Assembly (NCBI GenBank): GCA_030682475.1
Contig: JAUXOA010000053.1
Span: forward strand, 22,848 to 86,847
DNA from: Rhodoferax sp.
Lineage (GTDB): Bacteria > Pseudomonadota > Gammaproteobacteria > Burkholderiales > Burkholderiaceae_C
Direction of reading: 5' to 3'
DNA: 64,000 nucleotides
This document shows, one piece after another, positions 1-10,086 of the stretch. Under the pieces are notes generated by a model. That model saw only the letters and a program-made list of their open reading frames with translations, did not search any database and was not told where the DNA came from. Each line of letters begins with the position of its first letter. The first letter of the stretch is position 1. The position numbers and the translations under genes were made by a program.

Positions 1-195
1 CCGGTTCGCCGTTTGGCCCTGTCCATGCGCTGGATTAAAGAAGCCGCCCGCAAGCGTGGCGAGAAATCCATGGCATTGCGTTTGGCCAATGAGCTGATGG
101 AAGCCACCGAAGGCCGTGGCGGTGCCATGAAGAAGCGTGACGAAGTTCACCGTATGGCGGAGGCGAACAAAGCGTTCTCCCACTTCCGCTTCTAA
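1..195 (+). CDS. rpsG: 30S ribosomal protein S7, 3' part
   Basis: The window opens inside this gene: the first codon reads in frame and 64 C-terminal residues remain before TAA. The stretch [20 protein letters not shown] and the end [12 protein letters not shown] are typical of the S7 C-terminal helices, which bind the 3' major domain of 16S rRNA near the decoding site and E-site. It lies just upstream of fusA, as in the classical str operon (rpsL-rpsG-fusA-tuf). The N-terminal half is outside the window. Confidence 0.95.
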   Translation, partial: PVRRLALSMRWIKEAARKRGEKSMALRLANELMEATEGRGGAMKKRDEVHRMAEANKAFSHFRF

Positions 196-228
196 AGAAC
201 GGCTACTGCGCGGCCTTCATACGTCGTT

Positions 229-269
229 GCAGTCCCTTGTCGTGCTTGTAGCACTGCCTGCGGGACTGC
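229..269. repeat. Hairpin between rpsG and fusA
   Basis: An 8-bp arm GCAGTCCC (229-236) is matched by GGGACTGC (262-269). Inside it a second stem GTGC/GCAC (242-245, 251-254) closes a 5-nt loop. There is no U-tract, so it is not a standard terminator. It fills the otherwise non-coding 164-bp spacer and could be an mRNA-processing or attenuation structure, or a member of an interspersed repeat family. Confidence 0.5.
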
Positions 270-359
270 GCCTAGTCTGAAAGCCGCTCGCTACGCCGCC
301 GGGGCCACAAGCTCTATGAACGACGTTTTGAAGAAATCAAGGACAACCAAGGATCCATC

Positions 360-2462
360 ATGGCTCGCCATACCCCCATTGAGCGCTATCGCAATATTGG
401 CATTTCGGCCCACATTGACGCCGGTAAAACCACCACCACTGAGCGCGTTCTTTTTTATACCGGTGTGAACCACAAGATTGGTGAAGTGCACGACGGCGCA
501 GCCACCATGGACTGGATGGAGCAGGAGCAAGAGCGTGGCATCACGATCACGTCCGCTGCGACCACCTGTTTCTGGAAGGGCATGGAAACGAATTTCGCAG
601 AGCACCGTATCAACATCATCGATACCCCCGGCCACGTGGACTTCACCATTGAGGTCGAGCGTTCCATGCGCGTGCTGGACGGTGCCTGCATGGTGTATTG
701 CGCTGTCGGTGGCGTGCAGCCCCAGTCCGAGACGGTCTGGCGCCAGGCCAACAAGTACAAGGTGCCGCGTCTGGCCTTTGTCAACAAGATGGACCGCACC
801 GGTGCCAATTTCTTCAAGGTCGTGGAGCAGATGAGGTTGCGCCTCAAGGCCAGCCCGGTGCCGGTCGTGATCCCGATTGGCGCTGAAGAAAACTTCACCG
901 GCGTGGTGGATCTGATCAAAATGAAGGCCATCATCTGGGACGAAGCGTCCCAGGGCATGAAGTTTGAATACAAGGAAATCCCCGCCGCGTTGTTGCCCTT
1001 GGCCAAAGAGTGGCGCGAGAAAATGGTGGAGGCTGCGGCTGAAGCGTCCGAAGAGTTCATGAACAAGTACCTTGAAGAAGGTGACTTGACGGAAGACGAA
1101 ATCAAGCTGGGTATTCGAACGCGCACTATTGCCAGCGAAATCCAGCCCATGCTGTGCGGCTCGGCGTTCAAGAACAAGGGTGTGCAGCGCATGCTGGATG
1201 CAGTGATTGAGTTCATGCCGTCACCGGTTGACATTCCGCCGGTGAAGGGTACCGACGAAGATGAGGTGCCCGTCACCCGCAAGGCCGACGATAGCGAGAA
1301 GTTTTCTGCATTGGCGTTCAAGTTGATGACCGACCCCTTTGTCGGTCAGTTGACTTTCGTCCGTGTCTATTCCGGTGTGCTGAAGAAAGGTGACAGCGTT
1401 TACAACCCAATCCGTGGCAAAAAAGAGCGCATCGGGCGGATTGTGCAAATGCATGCCAACAACCGCCAGGAAGTGAGTGAAATCCGTGCCGGCGATATCG
1501 CAGCCTGCGTCGGTTTGAAAGACGTCACTACCGGCGAAACTCTGTGTGACCCCGGTGCGATCATCATGCTGGAACGCATGGTGTTCCCGGAGCCGGTGAT
1601 TACGCAGGCGGTGGAGCCCAAGACCAAAGTCGATCAGGAAAAAATGGGTATCGCGTTGCAGCGTTTGGCGCAAGAAGATCCTTCGTTCCGCGTTAAAACG
1701 GATGAAGAGTCAGGCCAGACCCTGATCGCCGGCATGGGCGAGTTGCACCTCGAAATCATTGTTGACCGCATGAAACGTGAATTTGGCGTTGAAGCCAACG
1801 TCGGCAAGCCGCAAGTGGCCTACCGCGAAACCATTCGCAAGACGGTGGAAGACGCTGAAGGCAAGTTCGTGCGTCAATCGGGCGGCAAGGGCCAATACGG
1901 TCACGTGGTGCTCAAGATTGAGCCGAACGAACCCGGCAAGGGCATTCAGTTCATCGACGCCATCAAGGGCGGTGTGGTTCCGCGCGAATACATTCCGGCG
2001 GTCGAAAAAGGCATTCACGAGGCAGTGACCTCAGGCGTGCTGGCCGGTTACCCGGTGGTGGACGTCAAGGTCACGCTGCACTTCGGTTCCTACCACGATG
2101 TGGACTCGAACGAGAACGCCTTCAAGATGGCGGCCATCTTCGGTTTCAAGGATGGTTGCCGCAAAGCCAGTCCGGTCATTCTGGAGCCCATGATGGCGGT
2201 GGAAGTTGAAACCCCGGAAGACTACGCTGGCAACGTGATGGGCGATTTGTCCTCACGTCGCGGTATGGTGCAGGGCATGGAAGACATGATGGGGGGTGGC
2301 AAGGCCATCAAAGCGGAAGTCCCCTTGTCTGAAATGTTTGGCTATTCAACGACTCTTCGCTCCATGTCACAAGGCCGCGCGACCTACACCATGGAATTCA
2401 AGCATTACACCGAAGCGCCGCGTAACGTGTCCGAAGCCATCATGGCGGCGAGGGCTAAGTAA
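360..2462 (+). CDS. fusA: Elongation factor G
   Basis: 700 residues, the normal EF-G length. This translational GTPase drives ribosome translocation and, with RRF, ribosome recycling. The GTPase motifs are visible: AHIDAGKTT (17-25, P-loop), RGIT (59-62, switch I), DTPGH (88-92) and NKMD (142-145). The C-terminal half carries domains II to V, including GQYGHV. ATG at 360 follows AAGGATCCATC, a usable ribosome-binding site. It sits between rpsG and tuf as in the str operon. Nothing in it looks damaged. Confidence 0.98.
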   Translation: MARHTPIERYRNIGISAHIDAGKTTTTERVLFYTGVNHKIGEVHDGAATMDWMEQEQERGITITSAATTCFWKGMETNFAEHRINIIDTPGHVDFTIEVERSMRVLDGACMVYCAVGGVQPQSETVWRQANKYKVPRLAFVNKMDRTGANFFKVVEQMRLRLKASPVPVVIPIGAEENFTGVVDLIKMKAIIWDEASQGMKFEYKEIPAALLPLAKEWREKMVEAAAEASEEFMNKYLEEGDLTEDEIKLGIRTRTIASEIQPMLCGSAFKNKGVQRMLDAVIEFMPSPVDIPPVKGTDEDEVPVTRKADDSEKFSALAFKLMTDPFVGQLTFVRVYSGVLKKGDSVYNPIRGKKERIGRIVQMHANNRQEVSEIRAGDIAACVGLKDVTTGETLCDPGAIIMLERMVFPEPVITQAVEPKTKVDQEKMGIALQRLAQEDPSFRVKTDEESGQTLIAGMGELHLEIIVDRMKREFGVEANVGKPQVAYRETIRKTVEDAEGKFVRQSGGKGQYGHVVLKIEPNEPGKGIQFIDAIKGGVVPREYIPAVEKGIHEAVTSGVLAGYPVVDVKVTLHFGSYHDVDSNENAFKMAAIFGFKDGCRKASPVILEPMMAVEVETPEDYAGNVMGDLSSRRGMVQGMEDMMGGGKAIKAEVPLSEMFGYSTTLRSMSQGRATYTMEFKHYTEAPRNVSEAIMAARAK

Positions 2463-2468
2463 ACAGCC

Positions 2469-2516
2469 TCGGGGACAGACCAAGAAATTGCGTAGCAATT
2501 TTTGCTCTGTCCCCGA
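2469..2516. repeat. GGACAGA interspersed hairpin, copy 1
   Basis: Arms TCGGGGACAGA (2469-2479) and TCTGTCCCCGA (2506-2516) form an 11-bp perfect stem. Inside, AAATTGC/GCAATTT (2485-2491, 2495-2501) forms a second stem with a 3-nt loop, so the element folds as a two-level hairpin. It starts 7 bp after the fusA stop. The same arms occur at 9380-9403, 11350-11390 and 30236-30274; this copy lies in the same orientation as the one at 30236. Confidence 0.75.
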
Positions 2517-2642
2517 CGAACTAGACTGATTAGATGAACCTGTCTGCGATTTCGCACCCCGAGCTGCCCGTGGCAAGGGACACCGTGACGAACTGCAAAC
2601 ATTAAACCAATCCACGGGAATTTGCTCTTTGGAGAATTGAAC

Positions 2643-3833
<1,191 letters not shown>

Positions 3834-3842
3834 GGAACTACC

Positions 3843-4157
3843 ATGGCTACCAAACAAAAAATCCGCATTCGTCTGAAGGCTTTTGACTACAAACTTATCG
3901 ACCAATCGGCCGCCGAGATTGTGGACACCGCCAAGCGCACTGGCGCCATTGTCAAGGGCCCGGTGCCCTTGCCAACGCGCATGAAGCGTTTCGACATTCT
4001 GCGTTCGCCGCACGTCAACAAGACCAGTCGTGACCAGTTTGAAATCCGCACCCACCAGCGCCTGATGGACATCATTGACCCGACCGACAAAACCGTTGAT
4101 GCGTTGATGAAGCTTGACCTGCCGGCTGGCGTGGACGTTGAGATCAAGCTGCAGTAA
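3843..4157 (+). CDS. rpsJ: 30S ribosomal protein S10
   Basis: 104 residues starting [20 protein letters not shown], the canonical S10 N-terminus; the family is about 103 residues. S10 belongs to the 30S head and, as NusE, joins the transcription antitermination complex. It starts 9 bp after tuf, behind AAGGAACTACC, so co-transcription with tuf is likely. A 200-bp gap with its own promoter-like sequence separates it from rplC. Confidence 0.97.
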   Translation: MATKQKIRIRLKAFDYKLIDQSAAEIVDTAKRTGAIVKGPVPLPTRMKRFDILRSPHVNKTSRDQFEIRTHQRLMDIIDPTDKTVDALMKLDLPAGVDVEIKLQ

Positions 4158-4215
4158 ACCGCAAGGGGTTTCGGTGTAAGCCGGAGTCCCTTGAAAATTT
4201 GGGTATCGAATGGAC

Positions 4216-4244
4216 TTGCATGAAAAAGCAGTTCGGGATATACT
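4216..4244 (+). promoter_or_regulatory. Predicted sigma70 promoter for rplC-rpsQ
   Basis: TTGCAT (4216-4221) and TATACT (4239-4244) are separated by exactly 17 bp, close to the sigma70 consensus TTGACA-N17-TATAAT. The site lies in the 200-bp spacer between rpsJ and rplC and would leave a leader of roughly 105 nt before the rplC start. This suggests that rplC to rpsQ is a transcription unit partly independent of str-tuf-rpsJ. Confidence 0.6.
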
Positions 4245-4357
4245 CAAAGGCTTCGCTGGAAATGCCATGCTTTTTCGGTGGAGTTTTATCAACAGTCTTT
4301 CACGCAAAAACGCTGTAGCCAATTGAAGTTGCAGCGGTGAGAGTTACGGAGAAAATA

Positions 4358-5044
4358 ATGAGTCTGAGCAACTCCCTAGGGTTGCTGGGCCGCAAGGTGG
4401 GCATGATGCGCCTATTCACCGATGAGGGGGATGCAATCCCTGTCACGGTGGTGGACGTGTCTAACAACCGTGTGACCCAGGTCAAAACCCAAGAGAATGA
4501 CGGCTATATTGCCTTGCAGGTAACATTCGGCGCGCGCAAAGCGTCGCGCGTGACCAAACCTGCGGCTGGCCACCTTGCAAAAGCAGGTGTCGAAGCCGGT
4601 GAAATCATTCAAGAATTCCGCCTGACCGCTGACGTGGCAGCCCAGTACAAAGCCGGTGCGACTGTGCCTGTGAGCGCTGTGTTCGCTGTCGGTCAAAAGG
4701 TCGATGTGCAAGGCACCACCATTGGCAAGGGCTTTGCTGGAACGATCAAACGTCATCACATGAAGTCGCAGCGGGCGTCGCACGGTAACAGCCGGTCGCA
4801 CAACGTCCCCGGCTCCATTGGTATGGCGCAAGATCCCGGGCGTGTGTTTCCCGGTAAACGCATGACGGGCCATTTGGGTGATGACACGGTCACGACTCAA
4901 AACCTGGATGTGATCCGCATTGACGAAGTCCGTCAATTGCTCATGATCAGGGGTGCCGTTCCTGGTTCGGCTGGCGGTTTTGTAACTGTTCGCCCAGCTG
5001 TTAAAGTCAAAGCTAAAAATGTTGATGCGAAGGGAGCGAACTGA
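4358..5044 (+). CDS. rplC: 50S ribosomal protein L3
   Basis: 228 residues from the ATG at 4358 ([20 protein letters not shown]), which follows GGAGAAAATA; a GTG 21 bp upstream is less likely. L3 is an early-assembling protein that binds near the peptidyl-transferase centre. The [20 protein letters not shown] region and [15 protein letters not shown] are L3 hallmarks, and the Q in the GSIGM(A)Q stretch is the usual methylation site region in proteobacteria. The stop overlaps the rplD start by one base. Confidence 0.97.
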   Translation: MSLSNSLGLLGRKVGMMRLFTDEGDAIPVTVVDVSNNRVTQVKTQENDGYIALQVTFGARKASRVTKPAAGHLAKAGVEAGEIIQEFRLTADVAAQYKAGATVPVSAVFAVGQKVDVQGTTIGKGFAGTIKRHHMKSQRASHGNSRSHNVPGSIGMAQDPGRVFPGKRMTGHLGDDTVTTQNLDVIRIDEVRQLLMIRGAVPGSAGGFVTVRPAVKVKAKNVDAKGAN

Positions 5045-5664
5045 TGCAGCTCGAACTCCTGAACGACCAGGGCCAGGCTACCTCGAAATTTGAAGCGCCG
5101 GAAACCGTGTTTGGTCGTGCCTACAACGAAGACTTGGTGCACCAGGTTGTGGTTGCTTTCCAGGCCAACGCCCGTCAGGGTACGCGCGCCCAGAAAGACC
5201 GACAACAGGTCAAGCATTCGACCAAGAAGCCCTTCAAACAAAAGGGAACGGGGCGTGCCCGTGCGGGTATGACCTCCTCGCCCTTGTGGCGCGGCGGTGG
5301 TCGGATATTTCCGAACATGCCGGACGAGAACTTCACCCAGAAAATCAACAAGAAGATGTACCGTGCTGGCATGGCTTCCATCTTGTCGCAGTTGGCCCGT
5401 GAAGGTCGCCTGGCGGTGGTTGATTCGATCAAAGTGGACTCTCCCAAAACCAAGCCTTTGGCTGCCAAATTCAAGGCCATGAATCTGGAGTCCGTGATGG
5501 TGATCGCCGATGAAGTCGACGAAAACCTGTACCTCGCTTCCCGTAATCTGGTGAATATTTTGGTTGTTGAGCCGCGTTACGCTGATCCAGTGTCCCTGGT
5601 TCACTATCGCAAAGTGCTTGTCACCAAGGCGGCGATGGAAAAACTGCAGGAGATGTTCGCATGA
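5044..5664 (+). CDS. rplD: 50S ribosomal protein L4
   Basis: 206 residues. L4 lines the peptide exit tunnel; in E. coli it also represses the S10 operon autogenously. The tunnel loop [15 protein letters not shown] and the following SSPLWRGGG are visible at about 60-85. It overlaps rplC by 1 bp and rplW by 4 bp, so translation is probably coupled. Length and motifs are normal. Confidence 0.97.
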   Translation: MQLELLNDQGQATSKFEAPETVFGRAYNEDLVHQVVVAFQANARQGTRAQKDRQQVKHSTKKPFKQKGTGRARAGMTSSPLWRGGGRIFPNMPDENFTQKINKKMYRAGMASILSQLAREGRLAVVDSIKVDSPKTKPLAAKFKAMNLESVMVIADEVDENLYLASRNLVNILVVEPRYADPVSLVHYRKVLVTKAAMEKLQEMFA

Positions 5665-5987
5665 GCCATGGTCCAAATCTAACTACATTTGACGAAGGCC
5701 GTCTGATGCAAGTGCTGGTCGCTCCCATCGTGTCTGAAAAGGCAACCATGGTCGCGGAAAAGAGTAATGCGGTGACCTTCAAAGTTCTGCAAGACGCTAC
5801 CAAATATGAAATCAAGGCCGCTGTGGAATTGATGTTCAAGGTTGAGGTTAAAGGCGTCTCTGTGGTGAACACCAAAGGCAAGACCAAACGTTTTGGCAAG
5901 TCGGTGGGCCGTCGCGATAATATTCGCAAGGCCTATGTGACGCTGAAACCGGGTCAAGTGCTCAACCTCGGTGGGGAGGCTGCGTAA
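5661..5987 (+). CDS. rplW: 50S ribosomal protein L23
   Basis: 108 residues. L23 sits at the exit of the polypeptide tunnel and is the docking site for trigger factor and SRP. The family core begins at [37 protein letters not shown] follows. The start at 5661 overlaps the rplD stop (ATGA). An internal ATG at 5706 would remove a short extension, which is common in Burkholderiales L23. Confidence 0.95.
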   Translation: MSHGPNLTTFDEGRLMQVLVAPIVSEKATMVAEKSNAVTFKVLQDATKYEIKAAVELMFKVEVKGVSVVNTKGKTKRFGKSVGRRDNIRKAYVTLKPGQVLNLGGEAA

Positions 5988-5989
5988 TC

Positions 5990-6814
5990 ATGGCTGTTAT
6001 CAAAATGAAACCAACTTCACCCGGCCGTCGTGGCGTGGTGAAGATTTCGCGTGACCATCTGTACAAGGGTGAGCCCTTTGCCCCGTTGTTGGAGCCCCAG
6101 TTCCAGCATGCCGGGCGCAATAACAATGGTCATATCACGACCCGTCACAAGGGCGGTGGCCACAAGCATCATTACCGTGTGGTCGATTTCCGTCGCACGA
6201 AAGATGGCATCCCGGCCAAAGTTGAACGCGTCGAGTACGACCCTAACCGTTCGGCCCACATCGCTCTGGTGTGTTACGCGGATGGCGAGCGTCGTTACAT
6301 CATTGCGCCGCGTGGTTTGGAGGTCGGTGCCTCCATCATGAGTGGCGCAGAAGCTCCGATTCGTGTTGGCAATACGCTGCCGATCCGCAATATCCCGGTC
6401 GGTTCGATCGTGCATTGCGTCGAGTTGCAAATTGGCAAGGGCGCGCAAATCGTGCGCTCAGCCGGTACCTCTGCAACCTTGCTGGCACGTGAGGGCATCT
6501 ACGCTCAGGTGCGTATGCGTTCGGGTGAGGTTCGCAAGATCCACATCGAATGTCGTGCCACGCTGGGCCAGGTTGCTAACGAAGAACACAGCTTGCGTCG
6601 ACTCGGCAAAGCGGGTGCGAAGCGCTGGAAGGGTATTCGCCCAACGGTTCGCGGTGTGGTCATGAATCCGGTGGATCACCCGCATGGTGGTGGCGAGGGC
6701 AAGACCGGCGAAGGCCGTCATCCAGTCGATCCTTGGGGTAATTTGACCAAGGGTTACCGTACCCGTAACAACAAGCGCACGCAGGTCATGATCGTGTCGC
6801 GTCGCAAGAAGTAA
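5990..6814 (+). CDS. rplB: 50S ribosomal protein L2
   Basis: 274 residues, standard length. L2 binds 23S rRNA domain IV and is needed for subunit joining and peptidyl transfer. The signature [19 protein letters not shown] at about 223-241 includes the conserved histidine near the catalytic centre; the N-terminal part has the [20 protein letters not shown] stretch. It starts 2 bp after rplW inside the S10 operon. Confidence 0.98.
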   Translation: MAVIKMKPTSPGRRGVVKISRDHLYKGEPFAPLLEPQFQHAGRNNNGHITTRHKGGGHKHHYRVVDFRRTKDGIPAKVERVEYDPNRSAHIALVCYADGERRYIIAPRGLEVGASIMSGAEAPIRVGNTLPIRNIPVGSIVHCVELQIGKGAQIVRSAGTSATLLAREGIYAQVRMRSGEVRKIHIECRATLGQVANEEHSLRRLGKAGAKRWKGIRPTVRGVVMNPVDHPHGGGEGKTGEGRHPVDPWGNLTKGYRTRNNKRTQVMIVSRRKK

Positions 6815-6825
6815 GGGGCAGGTAA

Positions 6826-7104
6826 ATGACTCGTTCTCTCAAAAAAGGTCCGTTTGTTGACCATCACCTGGTTGCAAAAGCTGACAAAGCGGTTGCCACC
6901 AAAGACAAAAAGCCGATCAAGACCTGGTCGCGCCGTTCCATGGTCCTGCCCGATTTCATCGGCTTGACGATCGCGGTGCACAACGGCAAACAGCACGTGC
7001 CGGTCTATATCACCGATCAAATGGTTGGCCACAAGTTGGGAGAGTTCTCGCTCACCCGTACTTTCAAGGGCCATCCTGCGGACAAAAAAGTCCAAAAGAA
7101 ATAA
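6826..7104 (+). CDS. rpsS: 30S ribosomal protein S19
   Basis: 92 residues beginning [15 protein letters not shown], canonical S19. It binds the 30S head with S13 and contacts the A-site finger. [19 protein letters not shown] near the C-terminus is the S19 signature. GGGGCAGGTAA precedes the ATG. It lies 11 bp after rplB and 10 bp before rplV. Confidence 0.97.
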   Translation: MTRSLKKGPFVDHHLVAKADKAVATKDKKPIKTWSRRSMVLPDFIGLTIAVHNGKQHVPVYITDQMVGHKLGEFSLTRTFKGHPADKKVQKK

Positions 7105-7114
7105 GGAGGTGATC

Positions 7115-7444
7115 ATGGAAACACGTGCAACCCTTCGTGGCGTTCGTTTGTCGGTCGATAAAGGCCGTTTGGTCGCGGACCTGATCCGCGGCAAGAAAGT
7201 GGACCAAGCCCTGAATATCTTGCAGTTCACGCAGAAAAAAGCTGCGGTGATCATCAAGAAGGTTCTGGAGTCCGCCATTGCCAACGCTGAGCATAATGAC
7301 GGTGCCGACATCGACGAGCTGAAGGTGAAAACCATCTTCGTCGAGCAGGGTGCCTCGCTCAAGCGCTTCACGGCCCGCGCAAAAGGTCGCGGCAACCAAA
7401 TCAGAAAACCCACGTGCCATGTGTACGTGACGGTTGGTAACTGA
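7115..7444 (+). CDS. rplV: 50S ribosomal protein L22
   Basis: 109 residues from [18 protein letters not shown]. The start at 7115 is fixed by TAAGGAGGTGATC, a perfect ribosome-binding site 3' of rpsS; an upstream in-frame codon would only read through the end of rpsS. L22 lines the exit tunnel, with the beta-hairpin loop [15 protein letters not shown] at the C-terminus, where macrolide-resistance changes are known to occur. Confidence 0.97.
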   Translation: METRATLRGVRLSVDKGRLVADLIRGKKVDQALNILQFTQKKAAVIIKKVLESAIANAEHNDGADIDELKVKTIFVEQGASLKRFTARAKGRGNQIRKPTCHVYVTVGN

Positions 7445-7460
7445 AAGAGGCCAGGAAGAT

Positions 7461-8381
7461 ATGGGACAAAAAATCCACCCAACCGGCTTTCGCCTGTCGA
7501 TCAGCCGCAATTGGTCATCACGCTGGTACGCCAATGACCGTAATTTTGCGGGCATGCTGGCTGAAGACATCAAGGTGCGCGAGTACCTGAAGGCCAAGCT
7601 GAAAAACGCGTCAGTGTCGCGTGTGCTGATCGAGCGTCCGGCCAAGAATGCCCGTATCACGATTTTCTCGGCACGTCCGGGCGTTGTGATCGGTAAAAAA
7701 GGCGAGGATATCGAGAATTTGAAGCGTGAGCTGTCGCGTCAACTCGGCGTGCCGGTGGCAGTCAACATCGAAGAGGTGCGCAAGCCCGAGATTGATGCCA
7801 AACTGATCGCCGACAGCATTACGCAGCAGTTAGAAAAACGCATCATGTTCCGTCGGGCCATGAAGCGCGCCATGCAAAATGCGATGCGTCTGGGTGCCCT
7901 GGGTATCAAGATCATGTCGTCCGGCCGTCTGAACGGTATCGAGATTGCGCGTTGTGAATGGTATCGCGAAGGTCGTGTGCCGCTTCACACCTTGCGTGCG
8001 GACATCGATTATGGTACCTCTGAAGCCAAAACGACCTACGGCATTATTGGCGTCAAGGTCTGGGTTTACAAGGGTGACACCCTGGGTCGTAATGATCTGC
8101 CGGCTGCTGTTGAACCGCGCGCTGAAGAAGACCGTCGCCCACGTGGTCCACGTCGCGATGATCGTGGCGGTGCCCGCCCTGGTGCTGACCGTCCTGCCCC
8201 GCGCGGCGCACGTCGTCCGCCCGTGGCTGGCAACACTGCGCCTGCCGATGGCAGCGACAAACCGGCGGAGGCTACTGGTGCCGACGCAAACAAACCCACC
8301 GTTAAGCGCGTCCGCAAGGTAGCCGCGCCAGTTTCCACAAGCAGCACCGGCGCTGCGGCAACTGACGGTAAAGGAGAATAA
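7461..8381 (+). CDS. rpsC: 30S ribosomal protein S3 with long C-terminal tail
   Basis: 306 residues from [20 protein letters not shown], against about 233 in E. coli. The KH domain ([18 protein letters not shown]) and the C-terminal S3 domain are intact to about residue 215. The remaining roughly 90 residues form a disordered, Arg/Pro/Ala/Asp-rich tail ([20 protein letters not shown]). Long S3 tails are known in several Burkholderiales. S3 forms the mRNA entry channel with S4 and S5 and has helicase activity, so the tail would project at that entry. The ATG at 7461 follows CCAGGAAGAT. Confidence 0.96.
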   Translation: MGQKIHPTGFRLSISRNWSSRWYANDRNFAGMLAEDIKVREYLKAKLKNASVSRVLIERPAKNARITIFSARPGVVIGKKGEDIENLKRELSRQLGVPVAVNIEEVRKPEIDAKLIADSITQQLEKRIMFRRAMKRAMQNAMRLGALGIKIMSSGRLNGIEIARCEWYREGRVPLHTLRADIDYGTSEAKTTYGIIGVKVWVYKGDTLGRNDLPAAVEPRAEEDRRPRGPRRDDRGGARPGADRPAPRGARRPPVAGNTAPADGSDKPAEATGADANKPTVKRVRKVAAPVSTSSTGAAATDGKGE

Positions 8382-8383
8382 CT

Positions 8384-8800
8384 ATGTTGCAACCCGCTCG
8401 TCGCAAATATCGCAAAGAGCAAAAAGGCCGTAACACCGGTATTGCGACCCGAGGCAGTTCGGTCGCATTTGGTGATTTCGGTCTGAAGTGTATTGACCGT
8501 GGCCGTTTGACGGCGCGTCAGATCGAAGCCGCACGGCGTGCGATTTCACGTCACGTCAAGCGTGGCGGTCGGATCTGGATTCGTGTGTTTCCTGACAAGC
8601 CAATTTCCCAAAAACCTGCTGAAGTGCGTATGGGTAACGGCAAAGGCAATCCCGAGTACTACGTGGCTGAGATTCAGCCGGGTAAGATCGTTTTTGAAAT
8701 CGTCGGTGTACCGGAAGAGTTGGCTCGTGAAGCGTTTCGTTTGGCGGCCGCCAAGCTGCCTTTGCGTACCACTTTTGTGGCGCGCATGATTGGCCAGTAA
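8384..8800 (+). CDS. rplP: 50S ribosomal protein L16
   Basis: 138 residues beginning [17 protein letters not shown], the canonical L16 start. L16 binds near the A-site tRNA elbow and is needed for late 50S assembly. The signature [17 protein letters not shown] is present at about 78-94. AAAGGAGAATAACT precedes the start, just after the rpsC stop. Confidence 0.97.
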   Translation: MLQPARRKYRKEQKGRNTGIATRGSSVAFGDFGLKCIDRGRLTARQIEAARRAISRHVKRGGRIWIRVFPDKPISQKPAEVRMGNGKGNPEYYVAEIQPGKIVFEIVGVPEELAREAFRLAAAKLPLRTTFVARMIGQ

Positions 8801-8815
8801 TCAGGAGAACATGCT

Positions 8816-9022
8816 ATGAAAACTACTGAACTACGCCAAAAAGACGTTGCTGGTCTGCAAGTGGAAGTCAAAGCGCTGCAAAAAGCTCACTTTGGCCTGC
8901 GCATGCAAAAAGCCACGCAACAACTCAACAACACCGCTACGCTGCGCTCCACGCGCCGTGATATTGCTCGCGCCAAGACCATTCTTGTCGAAAAGCAAAG
9001 CGCTGAAAAATCCGCCAAATAA
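8816..9022 (+). CDS. rpmC: 50S ribosomal protein L29
   Basis: 68 residues, the usual size. L29 lies beside L23 at the tunnel exit. The helical hairpin is visible: [19 protein letters not shown], then [20 protein letters not shown] and [26 protein letters not shown] precedes the start. It sits between rplP and rpsQ as in E. coli. Confidence 0.95.
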   Translation: MKTTELRQKDVAGLQVEVKALQKAHFGLRMQKATQQLNNTATLRSTRRDIARAKTILVEKQSAEKSAK

Positions 9023-9032
9023 GGAGCTATAA

Positions 9033-9302
9033 ATGACGGAAGCTAAAAAATCCCTCAAGCGTACCTTGACTGGCAAGGTGGTCAGCGACAAGCGTGCTAA
9101 AACTGTGACCGTATTGATTGAGCGTCGTGTGAAACACGAGCTTTACGGCAAAATCGTTGGTAAATCCAGCAAGTACCACGCCCATGACGAAAAGGGCGAG
9201 TACAAGTTGGGTGACATCATCGAAATTATGGAAAGCAGACCGATCTCGAAAACCAAAAACTGGGTTGCGACCCGCTTGGTGCAAAAGGCTGCTGCGGTGT
9301 AA
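9033..9302 (+). CDS. rpsQ: 30S ribosomal protein S17
   Basis: 89 residues. S17 is a primary 16S-binding OB-fold protein of the 30S body. [20 protein letters not shown] and the basic segment with KYHAHDE match the family. It is the last gene of this S10 block: instead of rplN a strong terminator follows at once, so the spc operon is not contiguous here. Confidence 0.96.
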   Translation: MTEAKKSLKRTLTGKVVSDKRAKTVTVLIERRVKHELYGKIVGKSSKYHAHDEKGEYKLGDIIEIMESRPISKTKNWVATRLVQKAAAV

Positions 9303-9334
9303 GTCTTTGCAGTCTGAAAACTGCAGGTCTTGAA

Positions 9335-9363
9335 AAAACGGCTCACAATGTGAGCCGTTTTCA
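9335..9363 (+). terminator. Intrinsic terminator after rpsQ
   Basis: AAAACGGCTCAC (9335-9346) and GTGAGCCGTTTT (9350-9361) form a 12-bp perfect stem with a 3-nt loop. The A-run before and T-run after make it able to act in both directions. It closes the ribosomal transcription unit 32 bp after the rpsQ stop. Confidence 0.9.
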
Positions 9364-9379
9364 TTGGTTTAATCAGTTG

Positions 9380-9403
9380 GGGACAGAGCTAAAGATCTGT
9401 CCC
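9380..9403. repeat. GGACAGA interspersed hairpin, copy 2 (short)
   Basis: GGGACAGA (9380-9387) and TCTGTCCC (9396-9403) form an 8-bp stem around an 8-nt loop, followed by GCAAGCTTT. The same order (GGACAGAGC, then TCTGTCC, then GCAAG-TTT) is seen in the longer copy at 11350. It lies between the rpsQ terminator and the peroxiredoxin gene. Confidence 0.7.
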
Positions 9404-9437
9404 GCAAGCTTTCAACAAACTTTCTCAGGGGTATTTA

Positions 9438-9944
9438 ATGATTAAAGTAGGCGATAGTCTTCCGGCAACCATCTTGATGGAATTTGTAGAGGTCGAAGGC
9501 AATGGTTGCAGTATCGGCCCCAATGCAGTGGATGTGGCCAAGGCCAGCGCCGGCAAGACCATTGCCTTGTTTGCACTGCCCGGCGCCTTTACGCCGACGT
9601 GCTCGGCCAAACACGTACCCGGTTATCTTGAAAAGTTTTCTGAATTGAAGGCCGCTGGCGTGGACGAGATCTGGTGCGTCAGCATCAATGATGCTTATGT
9701 CATGGGCGCTTGGGGGCGTGACCTGAAGACCGGGGGCAAGATCCGCATGCTGGGTGATGGTAACGCAGAGTTTTCTGTAGCCACCGGTCTGACCGTGGAC
9801 AGGACCAGCGTCGTGATGGGCTTACGCAGCCGTCGCTATTCGATGCTGGTGAAGGACGGCAAAGTGGCAACGCTGAATATTGAAGCGTCGGGTAAATTTG
9901 AAGTCAGTGACGCCGCCACCCTGCTCGCGCAAGCCAAAGCCTGA
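9438..9944 (+). CDS. Peroxiredoxin, Prx5/thioredoxin-fold family
   Basis: 168 residues. Enzymes of this family reduce hydrogen and alkyl peroxides at a peroxidatic cysteine with glutathione, glutaredoxin or thioredoxin as donor. The active-site segment LPGAFTPTCSAKHVPGYLEK places that cysteine at residue 55; the downstream Arg (VMGLRSRRYSML) also fits. A second, resolving-type cysteine is not placed as in classical 2-Cys Prx (others are Cys24 and Cys79). No fused glutaredoxin domain. It appears to be a single-gene unit. The ATG at 9438 follows TCAGGGGTATTTA. Confidence 0.92.
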   Translation: MIKVGDSLPATILMEFVEVEGNGCSIGPNAVDVAKASAGKTIALFALPGAFTPTCSAKHVPGYLEKFSELKAAGVDEIWCVSINDAYVMGAWGRDLKTGGKIRMLGDGNAEFSVATGLTVDRTSVVMGLRSRRYSMLVKDGKVATLNIEASGKFEVSDAATLLAQAKA

Positions 9945-10086
9945 ACGCCTTGCTGAATCGGTCAACTCACCACGAAACATCCGTGGCGAGTTTATCGGAC
10001 TGACTTGCGGCGAAAATGTTAGTGGGCTGCACAGATAATCGACCCATGCGCTATTTCCTTCCCGTTGCAGTCTTGTCCGGTTTTCC

